From positions 1-29,944 of IMG/VR virus record IMGVR_UViG_3300021960_000345: DNA of 29,944 bases, one strand, 5' to 3'. Shown piece after piece: positions 14,300 to 20,661 of this stretch; position 1 is the stretch's first letter; each line of letters starts with the position of its first letter. Position numbers and translations under genes: made by a program. The notes below the pieces were generated by a model. The model ran no database searches and was not told the DNA's origin. It worked only from the letters and a program-made list of their open reading frames with translations. This DNA is from a virus.

Positions 14300-14710
14300 A
14301 TGGAAGAATTTAAAGGTGATAAGCGTTCAAAGGCTTACAAACAATGGAAGAAGAACCACGCTAATAAAAGCGAAGGTGTAGGAGATACGGTAGAGAAAGC
14401 ATTTAAAAAGGTGGGCATTGATAAAGCAGCTAAGTTTTTAGCAGGAGAAGACTGTGGGTGCGATGAAAGAAAGGAAATACTTAATCACATATTTCCATAC
14501 CAAAAACCTTTATGTTTTACAGAGGAAGAATACAATTACCTAACAGGTCGTATAGGTAAAATGAACAAGGTTACGATAGAAGAACAAAAGCAAATACTAT
14601 CTATATACAATAGAGTTTTTAAAGATAAAAAAGAACTTACAAGTTGTAGTAGTTGTTTCTTAAATGGTGTTTGGAAGAAGTTGGAACGAGTATTTAAAGA
14701 GTATTCTTAA
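14300..14710 (+). CDS. Conserved Cys-containing phage protein, unknown function
   Basis: A 136-residue basic protein. It contains EGVGDTVEKAFKKVGIDKAA (25-44), then DCGCDERKEILNHIFPY (51-67) and CFTEEEYNYL (72-81), and near the C-terminus CSSC (116-119). This arrangement recurs in a family of Bacteroidota phage proteins of unknown function. The CxC and CxxC pairs with C72 could hold a zinc ion. It follows the sigma-like gene by 5 bases, so it could help in transcription control or act on DNA; this is inference only. The stop overlaps the next ATG by one base. Confidence 0.6.
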   Translation: MEEFKGDKRSKAYKQWKKNHANKSEGVGDTVEKAFKKVGIDKAAKFLAGEDCGCDERKEILNHIFPYQKPLCFTEEEYNYLTGRIGKMNKVTIEEQKQILSIYNRVFKDKKELTSCSSCFLNGVWKKLERVFKEYS

Positions 14711-15099
14711 TGATTAACTGGAAGGAAAAGGATTTGTTTGATTACCTTACTCAATGTTGCTATGAAGATTTAGTAAAAGCAAAAAAACAAATGAGTAGAT
14801 GGGATTGTTACAGCCCTTTATATTCCCACCGAATAGAGTTAAAATGCAGAGGTGCGCACTATGATACTCTTTTAATTGAAAAGAAGAAGTATGATGCTAT
14901 GATTAATAAATGCGATGAAAATTTAGATATCCCTATGTATATTAATTCTACTCCAAAAGGTATATATAGATTTAATTTGTATATTGTAAAACCAGTTTGG
15001 CAAATACAATACCACAATAAAACAACTCAATTTGCAAACACAAATAAAATACCAAAAGAGATAGCAATGTTAGATATAAAAGATGCGGAAATATTATGA
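14710..15099 (+). CDS. Putative PD-(D/E)XK nuclease-like protein
   Basis: A 129-residue protein not assigned to a named family by me. Residues 30-48 read RWDCYSPLYSHRIELKCRG: an Asp (D32) in a hydrophobic context, then a strand with E43-x-K45, followed by a Tyr and the helix LLIEKKKYDAMI. This is the arrangement of the catalytic Asp and ExK core of PD-(D/E)XK nucleases (resolvases and restriction-type enzymes). Small resolvases of this size are common in phage early regions. A structural or regulatory protein that merely resembles the motif is possible. The gene overlaps both neighbours (TAATG before, ATGA after). Confidence 0.5.
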   Translation: MINWKEKDLFDYLTQCCYEDLVKAKKQMSRWDCYSPLYSHRIELKCRGAHYDTLLIEKKKYDAMINKCDENLDIPMYINSTPKGIYRFNLYIVKPVWQIQYHNKTTQFANTNKIPKEIAMLDIKDAEIL

Positions 15100-15410
15100 A
15101 TAAGAAACTAAACAATATTAAGGAAGCAGAGTACTATACAAACTTTAATTTAATTGGGGAGCATATAGTTAAATCTAAAAAACTAAAGCCAAAGAATCAA
15201 GCCTTAAACGATATGTATTATGCGTGGCAAGAAGTAGGGTTTTATGTACACAACTTAATTACTAATGAGAGAGCATACGAGCAATCTTTAAGCGAATATA
15301 GAAGCGACAAAGTAAGAGCGGTTATACGTGCAAGAGAAGCTGAACAGCAAGTAGCTGAATTAAAAGTACAAATAGATAAACTAAAAACTAAAATCAATGT
15401 TGGTCTTTAA
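15096..15410 (+). CDS. Coiled-coil early protein, 104 residues, unknown
   Basis: The protein is helical throughout. The C-terminal half (about residues 60-100) has a long charged coiled coil, with AREAEQQVAELKVQIDKLKT as the clearest heptad part. The first half contains LNDMYYAWQEVGFYVHNLI. No catalytic motif is seen. Its start overlaps the putative nuclease stop, and its end overlaps the start of a 30-residue frame. Oligomerisation through the coil is likely; function unknown. Confidence 0.6.
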   Translation: MNKKLNNIKEAEYYTNFNLIGEHIVKSKKLKPKNQALNDMYYAWQEVGFYVHNLITNERAYEQSLSEYRSDKVRAVIRAREAEQQVAELKVQIDKLKTKINVGL

Positions 15411-15489
15411 AATTATATTAGGATATGGCATTTTAAGATTGTTTGAAGCAATGATAGTAAAATCAATAAAAGAAACCAACGATGAGTGA
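15397..15489 (+). CDS. Possible small membrane peptide, 30 residues
   Basis: The frame begins inside the end of the coiled-coil gene and ends overlapping the next ATG by eight bases. It starts MLVFKIILGYGILRLFEAMI and so could form one short membrane helix with a charged tail. It fills a 71-base gap. It could be a coupling frame only. Confidence 0.4.
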   Translation: MLVFKIILGYGILRLFEAMIVKSIKETNDE

Positions 15490-15751
15490 TAGCGTGAAAA
15501 AGTATAATGAAATGATTGAAGAAGGTAAATGGTCAACCGATAGTACAGGATATTCATATAACAACTTACCTAAAGACCCAATAGTATTGAGTGTAATAGA
15601 TAAGTATAAGACACGTTCAAGAGATGGTGTTATAAAGTATGGTACAACTCTTTATGATAGCCCTGATGGCTTCTATTCGTTTCTTAATCATTTGCAGGAG
15701 GAGTTAATGGATGCTACTTTATATATAGAGAAACTAAAACAACAAAAATGA
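15482..15751 (+). CDS. Conserved small phage protein, 89 residues
   Basis: I recognise the pattern DPIVLSVIDKYKTRSRDGVI (residues 32-51), KYGTTLYDSPDGFYSFLNHL (52-71) and QEELMDATLYIEKLKQQ (72-88) from many phages. The helical end with EELMDA resembles the Glu/Asp helix of MazG-like nucleotide pyrophosphatases, but the full MazG set of four acidic ligands is not visible in this short protein. It may act in nucleotide pool control or as a small adaptor. The stop overlaps the next ATG (ATGA). Confidence 0.6.
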   Translation: MSDSVKKYNEMIEEGKWSTDSTGYSYNNLPKDPIVLSVIDKYKTRSRDGVIKYGTTLYDSPDGFYSFLNHLQEELMDATLYIEKLKQQK

Positions 15752-15864
15752 AAGAAAGTACATTAGTAAAGATGCAAAAAGATTTAAGATTAGTTCAGCA
15801 AGTTGCAGTAGTATTATTAAATAGAGTTGAGGTCTTAGAAAAAAAATTAGAAGAAAAAGAGTAG
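15748..15864 (+). CDS. Small coiled-coil peptide, 38 residues
   Basis: The frame starts in the ATGA overlap and encodes MKESTLVKMQKDLRLVQQVA followed by a Leu/Val/Glu-rich heptad pattern ending in EEKE. It is likely a single amphipathic helix that could pair with itself or with a partner. The tight overlap supports coding. Function unknown. Confidence 0.5.
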   Translation: MKESTLVKMQKDLRLVQQVAVVLLNRVEVLEKKLEEKE

Positions 15865-15866
15865 TT

Positions 15867-15890
15867 GTTAAAAAAATGTTTATATTTACA
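15867..15890 (+). promoter_or_regulatory. Promoter-like element, copy 1
   Basis: GTTAAAAAAATGTTTATAT at 15867-15885 is identical to 19904-19922, and both are followed by TTTACA. TATATTTA at 15881-15888 is a near match to the -7 box. The element precedes the 49-residue gene at 15905. Confidence 0.5.
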
Positions 15891-15904
15891 AAAACAAGAC
15901 AATT

Positions 15905-16054
15905 ATGTACGAACAATTATTTTATCAATCTTATACTATTACGGAACTAGAACGAATAGTAAACGACCCTAAACAACTTAATGGGTATCGTAAGAGATGC
16001 GAACAAGAATTAAACAAACGTAACGAAGAACAACAAGAAATAACAAGATTATGA
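15905..16054 (+). CDS. Small charged protein, 49 residues, unknown
   Basis: The frame follows a promoter-like element by 15 bases and overlaps the RecE-type nuclease start by four bases (ATGA). The product is hydrophilic and helical (MYEQLFYQSYTITELERIVN at the start, Gln/Glu/Arg-rich C-terminus). Because it is the first gene after the element, its translation may set that of the nuclease. No family recognised. Confidence 0.55.
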   Translation: MYEQLFYQSYTITELERIVNDPKQLNGYRKRCEQELNKRNEEQQEITRL

Positions 16055-16818
16055 TTACACTATTAAATGGAGAAACGTGGGGTAAGGAAGAAATACTTAC
16101 TCAAATGTACTCGGATGAATTTTACTATGGGCATTTAGGCAAACACGCTTTAAGCAGTTCAAGCCTTAAAATGATTCTTAAAAGTCCAAAGACTTATAGG
16201 AACGTAACAAAGTATGGTGACCCTAACGGAGATAGTCCTGCACTTGCAGCAGGTAAGTTAGCTCATTGGATGGTATTAGAACCTCACAAAATAGATGAAC
16301 TACATTTCGTGGATGCTTCCACAAAGAACACAAAGATATATAAAGAAGCTAAAGAACAATATGGGGAAGTATTCCTAACAAAAGAAAGAAGCGCAGCCGA
16401 AAGATTAACAGATGCAGTTCTAAGAAACGAACACTCTTTAAAACTATTGAACAAATCAGAGTTTGAAGTTCCTGCCATTGAAATGCTGGAGGGATTACCA
16501 TTTAGGGGTAAAGCAGATATTATACAGGGAGATACAATCATAGACTATAAAACTACCGCTGAACTATCAAGTTTTAAATGGTCAGCTGATAAATATGGTT
16601 ACGACTTACAGGCTTATATGTATTTAAGATTGTTTAACAAAAAGAAGTTTACATTTTTAGTTATTGACAAGGGAAGTACTGATATAGGAATATTTGAAAC
16701 AACAGAAGAGTTTATAGCTAAAGGAGAACAAAAGTTTTTTCAAGCAATAGAAAACTATAAGTACTTTTTTGAAGAAGGTAATGATTTAGACCAGTATGTA
16801 ATGAGAGGAATATTATGA
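16051..16818 (+). CDS. RecE-type PD-(D/E)XK exonuclease
   Basis: A 255-residue nuclease of the RecE C-terminal type (DUF3799-like). Signature: LSSSSLKMILKSPKTYR (34-50), GKLAHWMVLEP (68-78, with H72), FRGKADIIQGDTIIDYKTT (151-169, containing D156 and the D165-x-K167 pair) and YDLQAYMYLRLF (184-195, with the Q-x-x-x-Y motif). These make up the nuclease core that digests one strand of double-stranded DNA ends to give single strands. Paired with the ERF annealase 4 kb upstream it forms a Red/RecET-like recombination system. The gene lies between a small gene and the methyltransferase, overlapping both by four bases. Confidence 0.85.
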   Translation: MITLLNGETWGKEEILTQMYSDEFYYGHLGKHALSSSSLKMILKSPKTYRNVTKYGDPNGDSPALAAGKLAHWMVLEPHKIDELHFVDASTKNTKIYKEAKEQYGEVFLTKERSAAERLTDAVLRNEHSLKLLNKSEFEVPAIEMLEGLPFRGKADIIQGDTIIDYKTTAELSSFKWSADKYGYDLQAYMYLRLFNKKKFTFLVIDKGSTDIGIFETTEEFIAKGEQKFFQAIENYKYFFEEGNDLDQYVMRGIL

Positions 16819-17468
16819 TTAATCTCTACAATCAAGACTGTATGGAGGCAATGGCAGGGTTTGAGGATAATCAGTTTGACCTTGCTATTGTTGACCCACC
16901 CTATGGTATTGGATTTGGAGAATTTAACAGAACCAATAAAACAAGTGATGGGACAAGAGTTAAAGCAAATAAGTATAAGCATAGTAATTGGGATGATTCA
17001 ATTCCAACGGATAAATATTTTATAGAATTAAAAAGAATAAGCAAAAATCAAATTGTTTGGGGTGCTAATTATTTCCCCTCATTATGGATTAATGGTTGTA
17101 AGGGTTTTATTTTTTGGTATAAAGGGAATCCTGTTCCAAACTTTTCAGATGGTGAATTGGCTTATACAAGTTTTAATAAAGTGGCAAAGCAATTTTATTA
17201 TAGGTATTATGGAAATTTAGAAGGTAATACTTCATCAAGTAATAAAATACACCCAACTCAAAAACCTGTGGCATTATACGAATGGATTCTAATGAATTAT
17301 GCCAAAGAGGGAGATAAGATATTAGATACTCATTTAGGTTCGGGTTCAATAGCAATAGCTTGTCATAATTTAGGATATGATTTAGAAGGATATGAATTAG
17401 ATAAAGATTACTATATTGCAGCAAAGAAACGATTACAAGACCATCAATCACAATTAAGGATGTTTTAA
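16815..17468 (+). CDS. DNA methyltransferase (N6-adenine or N4-cytosine)
   Basis: A 217-residue enzyme with motif IV DPPY at residues 27-30 and the SAM-binding motif DTHLGSGSIAIA at 171-182, with HPTQKP at 146-151 just before it. Order IV then I marks the beta class. DPPY points to methylation of an exocyclic amino group, most often adenine N6. The part between residues 40 and 140 would recognise the target. No restriction enzyme with a matching gene is seen, so it is probably a solitary phage methylase that protects DNA from host restriction or helps control it. It overlaps the nuclease gene by four bases. Confidence 0.9.
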   Translation: MINLYNQDCMEAMAGFEDNQFDLAIVDPPYGIGFGEFNRTNKTSDGTRVKANKYKHSNWDDSIPTDKYFIELKRISKNQIVWGANYFPSLWINGCKGFIFWYKGNPVPNFSDGELAYTSFNKVAKQFYYRYYGNLEGNTSSSNKIHPTQKPVALYEWILMNYAKEGDKILDTHLGSGSIAIACHNLGYDLEGYELDKDYYIAAKKRLQDHQSQLRMF

Positions 17469-17517
17469 ATGATTAAAGAAGAAATAATATAACAGGAACA
17501 TATGAATAAAGACCAAT

Positions 17518-17742
17518 ATGAAAAAAGGTAAAATGTCCTCTATAAGAAGAAAGAGCAATAAGATGTTTAACTATTACGATAAAAATGGAAACATTAAGTT
17601 AGAAAAACTAAATAAGAAAGAAACAAAGAAATATATAGAATTGAAAAAAAATGAGCAGATACTATTAGAAGAAAAAAACCGTTTGCCTAAAATTAGAAAA
17701 AAGATTAATGGCAAATGGGTAATATTAAAAAGATTTGAATAA
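17518..17742 (+). CDS. Small highly basic protein, 74 residues
   Basis: The protein is very Lys-rich, beginning MKKGKMSSIRRKSNKMFNYY, with a predicted helix in the middle (KLEKLNKKETKKYIELKKNE) and RLPKIRKKINGKWVILKRFE at the end. High net positive charge suggests nucleic acid binding, but there is no recognisable fold. Its end overlaps the next gene by eight bases. Function unknown. Confidence 0.5.
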   Translation: MKKGKMSSIRRKSNKMFNYYDKNGNIKLEKLNKKETKKYIELKKNEQILLEEKNRLPKIRKKINGKWVILKRFE

Positions 17743-17944
17743 AGATATAGTAGAAGAGTTTTACTTACTTGCTTTAATAGATATAGCAAACGGTAAAGAT
17801 ATATCAGAACTTGAGGAGGCTTTAGAGATGTATGAGGAGGTTGATGAGTTTGAAGCCTGTGCAGGAATACTAAAAGCAATACACGAATCTGGATATATGA
17901 CAATAAGAGAAATAATAAACGAAATAGAAGAAAATGACAAATAA
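17735..17944 (+). CDS. Small acidic protein, 69 residues, TTG start
   Basis: The frame opens after a stop at 17726 and has no ATG before residue 30, so the TTG at 17735 is the only reasonable start. The protein is very acidic and helical (EEFYLLALIDIANGKDISEL, then ELEEALEMYEEVDEFEA) and might be a small regulator or a partner of the basic neighbour. It overlaps the DnaA-like gene by 11 bases. No family recognised. Confidence 0.5.
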   Translation: MNKDIVEEFYLLALIDIANGKDISELEEALEMYEEVDEFEACAGILKAIHESGYMTIREIINEIEENDK

Positions 17945-18398
17945 ATTAGTACAACAATTAGTAGAAGATTATTATAAACTAAATATAAAATCTAAAACAA
18001 GAAGAAGAGAATTTGTAGAGGCTAGGAATATATACTTTAAACTATTAAGGGATAACACCTTGATGACCACAGCAGCAATAGGCAAGACAATGAAGAAAGA
18101 CCATACAACTGTCTTACACTCCTGCAAGAGAATGAATGAGTGGTTATGCTATGACAAAAAAATACAAAACGATTACAATATTCTAAATACAAGACTAAAG
18201 AAAGCGATAGCATCAAACCCTGACTTGTTTAAAGATTCAGTTACAATAGAAGGATTCTATGAGCAGGAATACGAAAGATACAAACAAGATAGCAATTTTA
18301 AATATAGAGTGCTAGTAAACAAATACAACTTCTTAAAATCACGTTTAGAGAAGTACGAACCTAATAGAGTTGAACGAGGGGAATTTGATTTAGTTTAA
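17934..18398 (+). CDS. DnaA domain IV-like DNA-binding protein
   Basis: A 154-residue protein. KTRRREFVEARNIYFKLLRD (21-40), then AAIGKTMKKDHTTVLHSCKR (47-66), reproduces the C-terminal DNA-binding domain of DnaA, with the basic loop and the DHTTVLH signature helix that contacts DnaA boxes. The AAA+ ATPase part is missing. The C-terminal 80 residues are helical and not recognised. The protein may bind a phage replication origin, compete with host DnaA, or control transcription. I found no clear DnaA box (TTATNCACA) in the window by eye. The gene follows the acidic small protein with an 11-base overlap. Confidence 0.75.
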   Translation: MTNKLVQQLVEDYYKLNIKSKTRRREFVEARNIYFKLLRDNTLMTTAAIGKTMKKDHTTVLHSCKRMNEWLCYDKKIQNDYNILNTRLKKAIASNPDLFKDSVTIEGFYEQEYERYKQDSNFKYRVLVNKYNFLKSRLEKYEPNRVERGEFDLV

Positions 18399-18453
18399 CA
18401 AAACACTTAAAATCTTATTGTTATAGTATAATTAATAATAATCTTTTTTAATT

Positions 18454-18696
18454 ATGGATAAAAGAAAAAACAATGGTGGGCATACAACAGCAGGGAGAAA
18501 GTCCAAAGCTGATGAGGTTGCTTTAATAGAAAAGCTAACACCATTAGAACCATTAGCGTTTGAAGCATTGCAAAAAGGATTAGAACAAAAGGACTTTAAA
18601 TATGTTCAGTTGTTTTATAATTACTATGCAGGTAAACCAAGAGAAACCAAAGATATTACTATCAACGAGGATTTACCGTTGTTTATGGAGGATTAG
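18454..18696 (+). CDS. Putative terminase small subunit (short)
   Basis: An 80-residue protein placed 30 bases before the large terminase gene. Its N-terminus carries NGGHTTAGRKSKADEVALIE, a basic arm followed by a helix, and LEPLAFEALQKGLEQKDFKY and YNYYAGKPRETKDI later. This pattern (GRK arm, AxxALxxGL helices, GKPxE) is common to small terminase subunits of Bacteroidota phages, which bind the packaging start site on the phage DNA. It is shorter than most, so the assignment is moderate. The upstream 55 bases contain TTATTGTTATAGTATAA, a possible promoter. Confidence 0.6.
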   Translation: MDKRKNNGGHTTAGRKSKADEVALIEKLTPLEPLAFEALQKGLEQKDFKYVQLFYNYYAGKPRETKDITINEDLPLFMED

Positions 18697-18726
18697 GGAT
18701 AACTAAACCCCTATTCTCTAACCTAT

Positions 18727-19896
18727 ATGAGGGTAAAGAAAACAATAGCCTTTTATAAGCTAAAGGAACTACAAAGCAGAATACGAATAGTCAAAGGAGG
18801 TACATCAGCTTCTAAGACTATTTCTATTCTTTGTTTACTAATAGACTACGCTATAAAGAATGAAGGCAAAGAAATAAGTGTAGTAAGTGAATCAATACCA
18901 CACCTTCGTAGAGGTGCTTTAAAGGACTTCTTAGGCATCTTAAAGGGTCTTAATAGGTATAAGGATACCCAGTTCAATAAAAGTACCTTAAAATACACCT
19001 TTACAAATGGTAGCTATATAGAGTTCTTTTCAACTGACCAACCAGACAAGCTAAGAGGGGCAAGAAGAACAGACCTATATATAAACGAATGTAATAATGT
19101 ACCCTTTGACGCTTACAATCAATTAGCAGTAAGAACAAGTGGCACTATATGGTTAGATTATAATCCAAGTAATTTGTTTTGGGTTGAAAAAGAATTAATA
19201 GGTAAAGAAGATACGGATTACATTACACTAACCTATAAAGACAATGATGCACTACCTGAATCCATAGTAAGAGAAATAGAAAAAGCAAAAGAGAAAGCAA
19301 AGACCTCAACCTATTGGGCTAACTGGTGGAAAGTGTATGGTCTTGGTTTGCAGGGAAACCTTGAGGGGGTATGTATTCCTGACTGGAAAGAGATAGATAA
19401 CATACCAGAAGAAGCAAGACTATTGGCTTATGGAATGGACTTTGGATATTCAGTTGACCCTACGACATTAATAGCACTTTACAAATGGAATGATGCCTAT
19501 ATCTATGATGAGGTTCTATATAAGAAAGGAATGCTTAACAGGGATATAAGTAGATACCTAACTCAATTAGATATAACAGAAAATATAGTAGCTGATTCAG
19601 CAGAACCTAAATCAATAGCAGAACTAAAAGGATATGGTCATTCTATATATGGAGTAACTAAGGGAAGAGATTCGGTAGTATATGGATTGAATCTAATAAA
19701 CCAAAACGAAATATATGTAACTGCAAGAAGTAAGAACCTTAAACGTGAATTAGCAGGATATGTATGGGCAAAAGACAAAGAAGGAAACCAACTGCAAAAA
19801 CCTACAGGGGAGCATCCCGACTGCATAGATGCTGCTAGGTATGTATTAACAGACCAATTAGAGAATCCTAACAAAGGAGAATATTTTATATATTAA
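18727..19896 (+). CDS. terL: Terminase large subunit
   Basis: A 389-residue packaging motor of the Terminase_3 type. The N-terminal ATPase has a deviant Walker A KGGTSASKT (residues 23-31) and Walker B TDLYINE (115-121). The C-terminal RNase H-like nuclease has the acidic residues in GMDFGYSVDPT (D238), VADSAEPKSI (D290) and HPDCIDAARY (D365 or D368). It cuts concatemers and pumps DNA into the head through the portal encoded near 2331. Length is near the usual 390-430 for this family. Because terminase type is linked to packaging strategy, a circularly permuted genome packaged headful-wise would be expected for many Terminase_3 phages; this agrees with the arbitrary window ends. Confidence 0.95.
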   Translation: MRVKKTIAFYKLKELQSRIRIVKGGTSASKTISILCLLIDYAIKNEGKEISVVSESIPHLRRGALKDFLGILKGLNRYKDTQFNKSTLKYTFTNGSYIEFFSTDQPDKLRGARRTDLYINECNNVPFDAYNQLAVRTSGTIWLDYNPSNLFWVEKELIGKEDTDYITLTYKDNDALPESIVREIEKAKEKAKTSTYWANWWKVYGLGLQGNLEGVCIPDWKEIDNIPEEARLLAYGMDFGYSVDPTTLIALYKWNDAYIYDEVLYKKGMLNRDISRYLTQLDITENIVADSAEPKSIAELKGYGHSIYGVTKGRDSVVYGLNLINQNEIYVTARSKNLKRELAGYVWAKDKEGNQLQKPTGEHPDCIDAARYVLTDQLENPNKGEYFIY

Positions 19897-19927
19897 TTTG
19901 GTAGTTAAAAAAATGTTTATATCTTTA
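19897..19927 (+). promoter_or_regulatory. Promoter of the moron-like gene, copy 2 of the element
   Basis: TTTG at 19897-19900, a 19-base spacer and TATCTTTA at 19920-19927 give a near-consensus Bacteroidota promoter. It contains the 19-base block GTTAAAAAAATGTTTATAT shared with 15867-15885. Confidence 0.65.
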
Positions 19928-19954
19928 CAGAGTAAAACAAAAACAATTATACAA

Positions 19955-20098
19955 ATGAAAAATAAATCAAACATCAATCAATTTTTAAACTTGAAATTTC
20001 AAATTATTGAATCGTTAACAAAACAAGGTTATAAATCAAATTGGACTTATCCAACATTAAAGACCTTAAACATTCATCAAATACATTTCAACGGATAA
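19955..20098 (+). CDS. Moron-like small gene with its own promoter and terminator, 47 residues
   Basis: I chose the ATG at 19955; a TTG at 19898 would place the frame over the promoter. The product is basic and Asn/Lys/Thr-rich (MKNKSNINQFLNLKFQIIES at the start, aromatic near the middle), with no recognised domain. The gene is bracketed by a near-consensus promoter and a G-C rich terminator (20107-20124), so it forms an independent unit between terminase and tail genes. That is the classical layout of a moron, an accessory gene expressed apart from the phage programme. Function unknown; host modification or defence against other phages are possibilities. Confidence 0.6.
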   Translation: MKNKSNINQFLNLKFQIIESLTKQGYKSNWTYPTLKTLNIHQIHFNG

Positions 20099-20106
20099 AA
20101 CAAACA

Positions 20107-20124
20107 GGGGGGAAACCCCCTTTT
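20107..20124 (+). terminator. Intrinsic terminator after the moron-like gene
   Basis: GGGGG at 20107-20111 pairs with CCCCC at 20116-20120 around a GAAA tetraloop, followed by four Ts and a mixed T/A tract. Confidence 0.8.
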
Positions 20125-20143
20125 ATTAACCAATAATTATATT

Positions 20144-20338
20144 ATGGAAAACAATACAGAGTATATTATGATTAAAAAATTAATTGCTAAAGAAAACAGA
20201 AAGCAAGTATTTAAGTATATCTTAGGAGGTGCATTGGCAGGAGTTGGTGGAGCATTAAGTTTGATATTCTTTTTAAATATGTTAGTAGCCTTTGACTGGA
20301 TTAGTGATGCAATAGTTAGAATCATTGCAGGATTATAA
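20144..20338 (+). CDS. Small membrane protein, 64 residues, unknown
   Basis: A charged N-terminal 20 residues is followed by YILGGALAGVGGALSLIFFL and another hydrophobic stretch, giving one long or two short membrane helices with a glycine-rich face (GGALAGVGGA) suited to tight helix packing. The terminator just upstream shows that it starts a new unit. No family is recognised. A host-takeover or exclusion function is possible but unproven. Confidence 0.5.
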   Translation: MENNTEYIMIKKLIAKENRKQVFKYILGGALAGVGGALSLIFFLNMLVAFDWISDAIVRIIAGL

Positions 20339-20339
20339 G

Positions 20340-20558
20340 ATGAGGTTAGCCTGTTGGTACGAGCAAATATATGTAGTACAGAAACCCACTAAGCAGGGAG
20401 GGTATAAATGCGAAGAGGTTACACTCTATATAGACTACAAAGGAAAGAACAGAATAGAAGGTAAGCAAATAGCCTATAAGCAAAACAGCTTAGAACTAGA
20501 GAGTAAAATAGAAGAGGCTTATGAATATGCTTACAAAAGATTTATATTAGGACATTAA
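20340..20558 (+). CDS. Small protein, 72 residues, unknown
   Basis: I chose the ATG at 20340 (one base after the preceding stop) over a TTG at 20325. The protein begins MRLACWYEQIYVVQKPTKQG and is mixed alpha/beta, with EVTLYIDYKGKNRIEGKQIA as a clear beta hairpin region and a helical, acidic end. No motif or family is recognised. A terminator lies 28 bases after the stop. Confidence 0.5.
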   Translation: MRLACWYEQIYVVQKPTKQGGYKCEEVTLYIDYKGKNRIEGKQIAYKQNSLELESKIEEAYEYAYKRFILGH

Positions 20559-20585
20559 GGATTTTCATTTTGATTAGTAGGAATT

Positions 20586-20610
20586 AGGTAGCAGAGATGT
20601 TACCTTTTTC
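20586..20610 (+). terminator. Intrinsic terminator before the tail genes
   Basis: An 8-bp stem (20586-20593 with 20598-20605, one G-U pair) with a GAGA tetraloop, followed by a T run. Confidence 0.75.
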
Positions 20611-20643
20611 TTTTTATTACCTTTTATACAAATTAGTAATTAA

Positions 20644-20661
20644 ATTATTGTATATATATGA
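20644..20661 (+). promoter_or_regulatory. Repeated leader motif over a start codon, copy 2
   Basis: Identical to 1976-1993 over 18 bases, with the same 14-base distance to the ATG; a related third copy lies at 29452-29468. It opens the tail gene block. Confidence 0.45.

Noticed and set aside
17469-17531. Two mini-frames of 7 and 8 residues (17469-17492 and 17502-17531)
   Set aside because: Too short to support; they may only be remnants or chance frames between methyltransferase and the basic protein.
17574-17903. A 109-residue - strand frame over two small early genes
   Set aside because: It runs antisense to two overlapping small genes that fit the + strand coupling pattern, and has Leu/Phe/Ser-rich random composition.
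19898-19954. TTG start for the moron-like gene
   Set aside because: The added part would be encoded by the promoter itself, including its -33 and -7 boxes.
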